Source: Microbacterium paludicola | GTDB taxonomy: Bacteria; Actinomycetota; Actinomycetes; Actinomycetales; Microbacteriaceae | Direction: 5' to 3' | NCBI RefSeq assembly: GCF_015235415.1 | Contig: NZ_JADGLL010000002.1 | Coordinates: 62,001-126,000 of the forward strand | Length of the DNA stretch: 64,000 nucleotides | Shown here: one piece after another, positions 59,631-64,000 of the stretch | Layout: every line of letters begins with the position of its first letter | Position numbering within the stretch: position 1 is the stretch's first letter | Program-made: the position numbers and the translations under genes | Notes under the pieces: generated by a model | What the model saw: the letters and a program-made list of their open reading frames with translations, nothing else | Databases searched by the model: none | What the model was told of the DNA's origin: nothing

Positions 59631-60572
59631 ATGGCGAAGGCGATCCAGTACACCGAGCTCGGCGGGCCAGAGGTCCTCACCCTGAACGAGATCCCGGATC
59701 CGATCGCCGGTCCCGGGCAGGTGACGGTGCGGATCGAGGCGGCGGGCGTCAACCCGATCGACTGGAAGCTGCGCGAGGGCATCCGCCCGACACCGCCGTT
59801 CACGGGTCCGCGCGGCACCGGGACCGACGCCGCCGGCCACATCACGGGCGTCGGCGAGGGAGTCGACGGCTTCCGCATCGGCGATCCGGTCGTCTTCACC
59901 GGGGCACCCGGCGCCTATGCGACAGACATCGCCGTCCCGGCCGAGAAGGTGTTCGCGCGTCCCGCGCGCGTGACGGCCGGCGTGGGCGCCGCCCTCGGCA
60001 TCCCGGTCGGCACGGCGTACCAGGCGATCCGCTCGCTCGGCATCCGCGGCGACGACACCCTGCTGATCCACGGGGCGTCCGGTTCTGTCGGCCAGGCGGC
60101 CGTGCAGCTCGCCGCTCTCGCCGGCGCGCGCGTGATCGGCACGACGAGCGATGCGCGCGCCGAGCGCGTCGCCGACCTCGGCGGAGAGCCGATCGCGTAC
60201 GGCGACGGGCTCGTCGACCGGGTCCGGTCGGCCGCCGCGGGCGGCGTCACGGCGATCCTCGACTTCGCGGGCACCGACGAGGCGATCGACGCATCGCTCG
60301 AGCTGCTCGAGGACCGCGACCGGATCGCGACGATCGTGCGTGGTCCGGATGCCGCCGAGTTCGGCATCCGCGCGTTCGGCGGCGGATCTCCCGTCCCGCT
60401 CACGGCGCAGCAGGAGACCTGGCGCCTCGAGGCGATCCCGGTCGTTCTCGCGCTGCTCGCGGCGGGCCGGTTCTCGGTCGAACTCGGCGAGCGGTACGCG
60501 CTCGAGCAGGCGGGCGAGGCGCAGCGCGCGAGCCGCGAGGGCGCGCCCGGCAAGCTGCTGATCGTCCCCTGA
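59631..60572 (+). CDS. NADP-dependent zinc-free MDR oxidoreductase (quinone oxidoreductase-like)
   Basis: A 313-residue medium-chain reductase without zinc ligands. It starts MAKAIQYTELGGPEVLTLNEIPDP, has AGVNPIDWKLREG, and a nucleotide-binding motif in LLIHGASGSVGQAAVQLAAL. It is similar to quinone oxidoreductases and zeta-crystallin types, which reduce enones or quinones with NADPH; the substrate is unknown. It follows the iron operon by 31 bp but has a likely separate role. Confidence 0.88.
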   Translation: MAKAIQYTELGGPEVLTLNEIPDPIAGPGQVTVRIEAAGVNPIDWKLREGIRPTPPFTGPRGTGTDAAGHITGVGEGVDGFRIGDPVVFTGAPGAYATDIAVPAEKVFARPARVTAGVGAALGIPVGTAYQAIRSLGIRGDDTLLIHGASGSVGQAAVQLAALAGARVIGTTSDARAERVADLGGEPIAYGDGLVDRVRSAAAGGVTAILDFAGTDEAIDASLELLEDRDRIATIVRGPDAAEFGIRAFGGGSPVPLTAQQETWRLEAIPVVLALLAAGRFSVELGERYALEQAGEAQRASREGAPGKLLIVP

Positions 60573-60613
60573 CGGATCGTGGGCATGTCGGCGCCAGCGC
60601 CTAGGCTCGACGT

Positions 60614-61597
60614 ATGAGTGGACTGCGCTGGGGAATCCTCGCCACGGGCGGAATCGCGCATGCGTTCGCCTCCGATCTGCGGACCGCGGGCCTCGACCTC
60701 GTCGCCGTCGGCTCCCGCTCGCAGGCGTCCGCCGACGCTTTCGCGGCCGAGTTCGCCATCCCGCGCGCGCACGGCTCGTACGAGGACCTCGCCGCGGATC
60801 CGGATGTCGACATCATCTACGTCTCGACGCCCCATCCGATGCACGCCGAGAACGCGCGCCTGGCGCTCGAGGCCGGCAAGCACGCGCTCGTCGAGAAGTC
60901 GTTCACCGTGAACCGCGTCGAGGCCCAGGGCCTGCGCGACCTCGCCGCCGACAAGGGCCTGCTCGTCATGGAGGCGATGTGGACCCGCTACCTGCCCCAC
61001 ATGGTGCGCGTGCGCGAGATCATCGACGCCGGCACCCTGGGCGAGATCCGCACGGTCTTCGCCGACCACACGCAGAAGATCACCGACGACCCCTCGCACC
61101 GGCTCAACGCCCTGCCGCTCGGCGGCGGCGCGCTGCTGGATCTCGGCATCTACCCGATCTCGTTCGTCTGGGACATCCTGGGCGCCCCGACCACCGTGCA
61201 GGCGGCCGCGCGTCTCGGCGACACGGGCGCGGATGCCGAGGTCGCCACCCTCATGACCCACGCGTCGGGCGCCCTGTCGACGACCGTGTCGTCGTCGCGC
61301 GGCAGCGGGCCGAACACCGCGCACATCGTCGGCACCGAGGCGCGGATCGACATCGACCGTGTCTGGTACAGCCCGACGTCCTTCACCGTGACCGCGCCCG
61401 ACGGCTCGATCCTCGAGCGCTACGCGTCGCACGTCGAGGGTCGCGGCATGCAGTACCAGGCGCTCGCCGCCGAGCGCTTCGTCGCCGAGGGCACCCTCGA
61501 GGGGCGTGAACTCCCGATCGACGAGTCCGTCGCCATCATGGGCACCCTCGACGACATCCGCCGGCAGATCGGCGTGAGCTATCCGAGCGAGAACTGA
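60614..61597 (+). CDS. Gfo/Idh/MocA family oxidoreductase
   Basis: A 327-residue two-domain NAD(P)-dependent oxidoreductase. The Rossmann part has RWGILATGGIAHAFASDL, and the substrate part starts after the signature KHALVEKSFTVN (the usual E-K-P is E-K-S here). VMEAMWTRYLPHM and GGALLDLGIYPISF follow the trans-dihydrodiol dehydrogenase/1,5-anhydro-fructose reductase pattern. The substrate is probably a sugar or polyol, not resolved. ATG at 60614; 41 bp after the MDR gene. Confidence 0.9.
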   Translation: MSGLRWGILATGGIAHAFASDLRTAGLDLVAVGSRSQASADAFAAEFAIPRAHGSYEDLAADPDVDIIYVSTPHPMHAENARLALEAGKHALVEKSFTVNRVEAQGLRDLAADKGLLVMEAMWTRYLPHMVRVREIIDAGTLGEIRTVFADHTQKITDDPSHRLNALPLGGGALLDLGIYPISFVWDILGAPTTVQAAARLGDTGADAEVATLMTHASGALSTTVSSSRGSGPNTAHIVGTEARIDIDRVWYSPTSFTVTAPDGSILERYASHVEGRGMQYQALAAERFVAEGTLEGRELPIDESVAIMGTLDDIRRQIGVSYPSEN

Positions 61598-61644
61598 CGC
61601 GCTCTCCGACGTCCATCCCTCCCCCGAACAGGACAGAGCACGAC

Positions 61645-62640
61645 ATGGCTGAAACCACCGACGCCCGCGTCGCCGTCTACCTCGACTTCGACAACATCGT
61701 GATGAGCTGGTACGACCGCGTGCACGGCCGCAACTCGTACAGCAAGGATCGGCAGAAGATCGCCGAGGACCCGACCGATCCGGAGGTCGCCGCCAAGCTC
61801 GCGCTCGCCACGATCGACGTCGGCGCGATCATCGACTACGCGGCGTCGTTCGGCACGCTCGTGCTGACGCGGGCGTACGCCGACTGGTCGTCTCCCGTCA
61901 ACGCGATCTACCGCTCGCAGCTCGTCGGCCGCGCGGTCGACCTCGTGCAGCTGTTCCCCGCGGCCGCGTACGCGAAGAACGGCGCCGACATCCGCCTCGC
62001 CGTGGACACGGTCGAGGACATGTTCCGTCTTCCCGACCTCACGCACGTCGTGATCGTCGCGGGCGACTCCGACTACGTGCCGCTCGCCCAGCGCTGCAAG
62101 CGCCTCGGCCGCTACGTGATCGGCCTCGGCGTCGCCGGGTCGACCGCGAAGTCGCTCGCCGCTGCGTGCGACGAGTTCGAGGCGTACGACACGCTCCCGG
62201 GCGTGACGCTGCCGAAGAAGCCGAAGGCCGCCGCCGGCAAGGCCGAGACGAAGGAGGCTGCGGCCGCGGAGGCGACCGGATCCGACGCCTCGACCGCGGA
62301 GGCGGCGACGACGCAGCGAAGCCGCCGCGCGTCGCGGGCGAAGCAGACGCCGCCTCCCGAGGAGGACACGCTCGTCCCGTTCGACGAGATCCCGCCCGAG
62401 GACCTGCACGCCGCCGCCTCGCGCCTGCTCGAGCGGGCGCTGCGCCTCGGCCGCGACAAGGGCGACGACGCCGAATGGCTGCACACCTCCGCGGTCAAGC
62501 AGCACATGCGCCGGATGGACCCCTCCTTCAGCGAGAAGACCCTCGGCTTCCGCTCCTTCACCGACTTCGTGAAGTCGCGCGAGCAGCTTGCCGAGGTGCA
62601 GGAGAGCGGGCACGAGCGCCTCGTGCGCCTGAAGGACTGA
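61645..62640 (+). CDS. NYN-domain ribonuclease-like protein with C-terminal OST-HTH/LOTUS domain
   Basis: A 331-residue protein of the LabA/DUF88 type. The N-terminal NYN (PIN-like) domain (about 8-170) has catalytic acids in VYLDFDNIVMSW, KNGADIRLAVD and VIVAGDSDYVPLAQR. An Ala/Glu/Thr-rich linker (about 185-240) leads to a C-terminal OST-HTH/LOTUS-like domain (about 250-325, LLERALRLGRDKGDDAEWLHTSAVKQHM ... SFTDFVKSREQL). NYN proteins are metal-dependent RNases and LOTUS domains bind RNA, so an RNA-processing or decay role is inferred. Confidence 0.88.
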   Translation: MAETTDARVAVYLDFDNIVMSWYDRVHGRNSYSKDRQKIAEDPTDPEVAAKLALATIDVGAIIDYAASFGTLVLTRAYADWSSPVNAIYRSQLVGRAVDLVQLFPAAAYAKNGADIRLAVDTVEDMFRLPDLTHVVIVAGDSDYVPLAQRCKRLGRYVIGLGVAGSTAKSLAAACDEFEAYDTLPGVTLPKKPKAAAGKAETKEAAAAEATGSDASTAEAATTQRSRRASRAKQTPPPEEDTLVPFDEIPPEDLHAAASRLLERALRLGRDKGDDAEWLHTSAVKQHMRRMDPSFSEKTLGFRSFTDFVKSREQLAEVQESGHERLVRLKD

Positions 62641-62709
62641 CCCGCCGCAGGCAGACGCGAGATCGACCGGCTCACCCCGGGAAAGCGGTTTCTCCGCTAG
62701 CGTGACGGT

Positions 62710-63993
62710 GTGCGCCGGTACTTCCTCGACCTGGGACCGCTGCGCACGTCGCCCGCCTACCTGCGGTTCTGGACGAGTGGCGTCGCCGGCGGCATCGGCG
62801 TGCAGCTCACGGCGGTCGCGATCGGCATCCAGGTCTACGAGCTGAGCGGATCCACGGCCGCGGTCGCGCTCGTGGGCGGCCTCGCGCTCGCCCCGATGGT
62901 CGTGATGGGCGTGATCGGCGGCGCGATCGTCGACGCGTTCGATCGGCGCCGCGTGCTGATCGTCGCGTCGGCCATCTCCTTCGTCGCGCCGGTCGGGATC
63001 GCCGCCCTCGCGTGGGCCGAGGTGACCCAGCTGTGGCCGTACTACGTGTTCACGACGCTGTCGTCGACGATGGGCGCCCTCGTCGGCGCCGCGCGCTTCG
63101 CGATCCACCCGCGCCTCGTCCCCCGCGAGCAGCTGCCCGCCGTCGCGGCGCTGAGCGGCCTGAGCGCGGGGCTGCAGGCAGCGGTGGGTCCTGCCCTGGC
63201 GGGCATCCTCGTCGCGACGGTCGGCTTCGCGTGGACCTACTCGATCGACGTGCTTCTGTTCCTCATCGGCTTCTGGGGCATCCTGTCGCTTCCCGTGATC
63301 GTTCCCGAGGGCCGGTCCGAGACCGGCCTCACGGCGATCGTCTCGGGCTTCCGGTTCCTGCGCCACGCGGGGAACCTGCGGACGGCCATCTGGCTGCAGC
63401 TTGTGACCTTCGTGTTCGGCCGCAGCTACGCGATCCTCCCCGCGGTTGGCGCCCTCGTGGTGGGCGGCGGCGCCACCGTCGTCGGGCTGCTGACCGCGGC
63501 CGGAGCGGTCGGCGTCATCCTCAGCGGGCTGTTCTCGGGGCGGGCGGGCGGCGTGCGACGGCACGGAGCCGCGGCCACCGCCGGCACCGTCGCGATGGGC
63601 GCGGCGGTCGCGCTGTTCGGCGCGCTGCTGTGGGGATTCGACGCCGCCGACCGCTCGATCTCGGAGGCGCGGCCCGACGTGCTCGCACTTGTCGTGCTGT
63701 GCGCGGCGCTCGTGCTCGTGGGCGCCGCCGACAACGTCGCCGGCATCTTCCGCACGACGATGATGCAGTCGGCCACCCCCGACGCGCTGCGCGGGCGCCT
63801 GCAGGGAATCAACACGCTCGTGCTCACCGCGGGGCCGCGCGCCGGCGACGTGTACGCCGGCCTGCTGGCGGCCGGCGGCATCCTGTGGTTTCCTCCTCTC
63901 CTCGGCGGCCTGCTGATCGCCGCCCTCGCCCTGCTGGCGGCGCGCCTGCGCCCCGGATTCCGTGACTACGACGCGATGGAGCCCGTGCCATGA
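62710..63993 (+). CDS. MFS transporter, EntS-like
   Basis: A 427-residue major facilitator with about 12 helices. The loop 2-3 motif is GGAIVDAFDRRRVLI; the protein starts VRRYFLDLGPLRTSPAYLRFWTSG, which is shared with EntS-type (DUF894/MFS_3) exporters. It may export a siderophore or a drug; the iron-uptake operon is 3 kb away and not co-transcribed, so a siderophore link is only suggestive. The start is GTG. Its stop codon overlaps a following ATG at the window edge. Confidence 0.88.
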   Translation: MRRYFLDLGPLRTSPAYLRFWTSGVAGGIGVQLTAVAIGIQVYELSGSTAAVALVGGLALAPMVVMGVIGGAIVDAFDRRRVLIVASAISFVAPVGIAALAWAEVTQLWPYYVFTTLSSTMGALVGAARFAIHPRLVPREQLPAVAALSGLSAGLQAAVGPALAGILVATVGFAWTYSIDVLLFLIGFWGILSLPVIVPEGRSETGLTAIVSGFRFLRHAGNLRTAIWLQLVTFVFGRSYAILPAVGALVVGGGATVVGLLTAAGAVGVILSGLFSGRAGGVRRHGAAATAGTVAMGAAVALFGALLWGFDAADRSISEARPDVLALVVLCAALVLVGAADNVAGIFRTTMMQSATPDALRGRLQGINTLVLTAGPRAGDVYAGLLAAGGILWFPPLLGGLLIAALALLAARLRPGFRDYDAMEPVP

Positions 63994-64000
63994 CCCCACA
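63990..64000 (+). CDS. possible start of a further gene, cut by the window edge
   Basis: An ATG overlaps the MFS stop codon (ATGA), the arrangement used by several coupled genes here. Only the codons for MTP and part of a fourth are visible, so the product cannot be named. Confidence 0.35.

Overview
The window is very GC-rich, with dense genes, many GTG starts, GTGA/ATGA start-stop overlaps, a stand-alone groEL behind two CIRCE elements, a monomeric isocitrate dehydrogenase, a protein O-mannosyltransferase divergent from rsmI, DUF222-HNH and DUF3263 proteins. Together these point to an actinobacterium of the Microbacteriaceae, most probably Microbacterium or a close relative (inference from gene content; no rRNA is present). 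About 54 protein genes are supported. I saw no tRNA, rRNA, CRISPR array, prophage or recognisable insertion sequence.

Layout. 1-5.7 kb: housekeeping and stress genes (end of a YdcZ-type transporter, nitroreductase, msrB, DUF2332, DUF3263, LytR_C protein, cold shock protein, HrcA-type groEL). 5.7-10.8 kb: orphan WXG100 protein, an OmpR-type two-component system, a GNAT acetyltransferase and a DUF222-HNH protein. 10.8-11.6 kb: a gene-free block of palindromic dispersed repeats. 11.6-18.7 kb: an SDR, a secreted-nuclease-family protein, and a LacI-controlled monosaccharide ABC transporter (ChvE-GguA-GguB type). 18.8-23.3 kb: a second DUF2332 gene and an OpuC-type betaine/choline ABC operon with a DUF427 gene. 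23.3-31.8 kb: an arabinoside locus in which intracellular GH51 and GH127 arabinofuranosidases and a LacI regulator are divergent from a LplABC-type oligosaccharide transporter. 31.8-36.3 kb: the conserved metG-tatD-rsmA-ispE cluster, interrupted by a 33-bp tandem repeat. 36.3-42.0 kb: an L-idonate/D-gluconate pathway (GntP, IdnO, IdnD, FGGY kinase) divergent from its GntR-type regulator. 42.0-55.5 kb: rsmI, PMT, aldo/keto reductase, glycosyltransferase, hrpA, a GIY-YIG protein embedded in a repeat array, thiolase, icd. 55.6-64 kb: an iron-siderophore ABC operon with a DtxR/IdeR-like box, two oxidoreductases, a NYN-OST-HTH protein and an MFS exporter.

The metabolic theme is that of a plant- or soil-associated heterotroph. 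Arabinosides are imported intact and cut in the cytoplasm, free pentoses/hexoses enter by the ChvE-type system, and idonate/gluconate feed the pentose phosphate route through 6-phosphogluconate. Each of these three loci carries its own local regulator with a candidate operator.

The most unusual feature is one family of short palindromes with the core GAGCGAGC..GCGAG. It fills several intergenic regions, forms frame-neutral 11-codon tandem copies next to ispE, appears inside the hrpA coding region, and makes a roughly 110-bp-unit array that surrounds the GIY-YIG gene.
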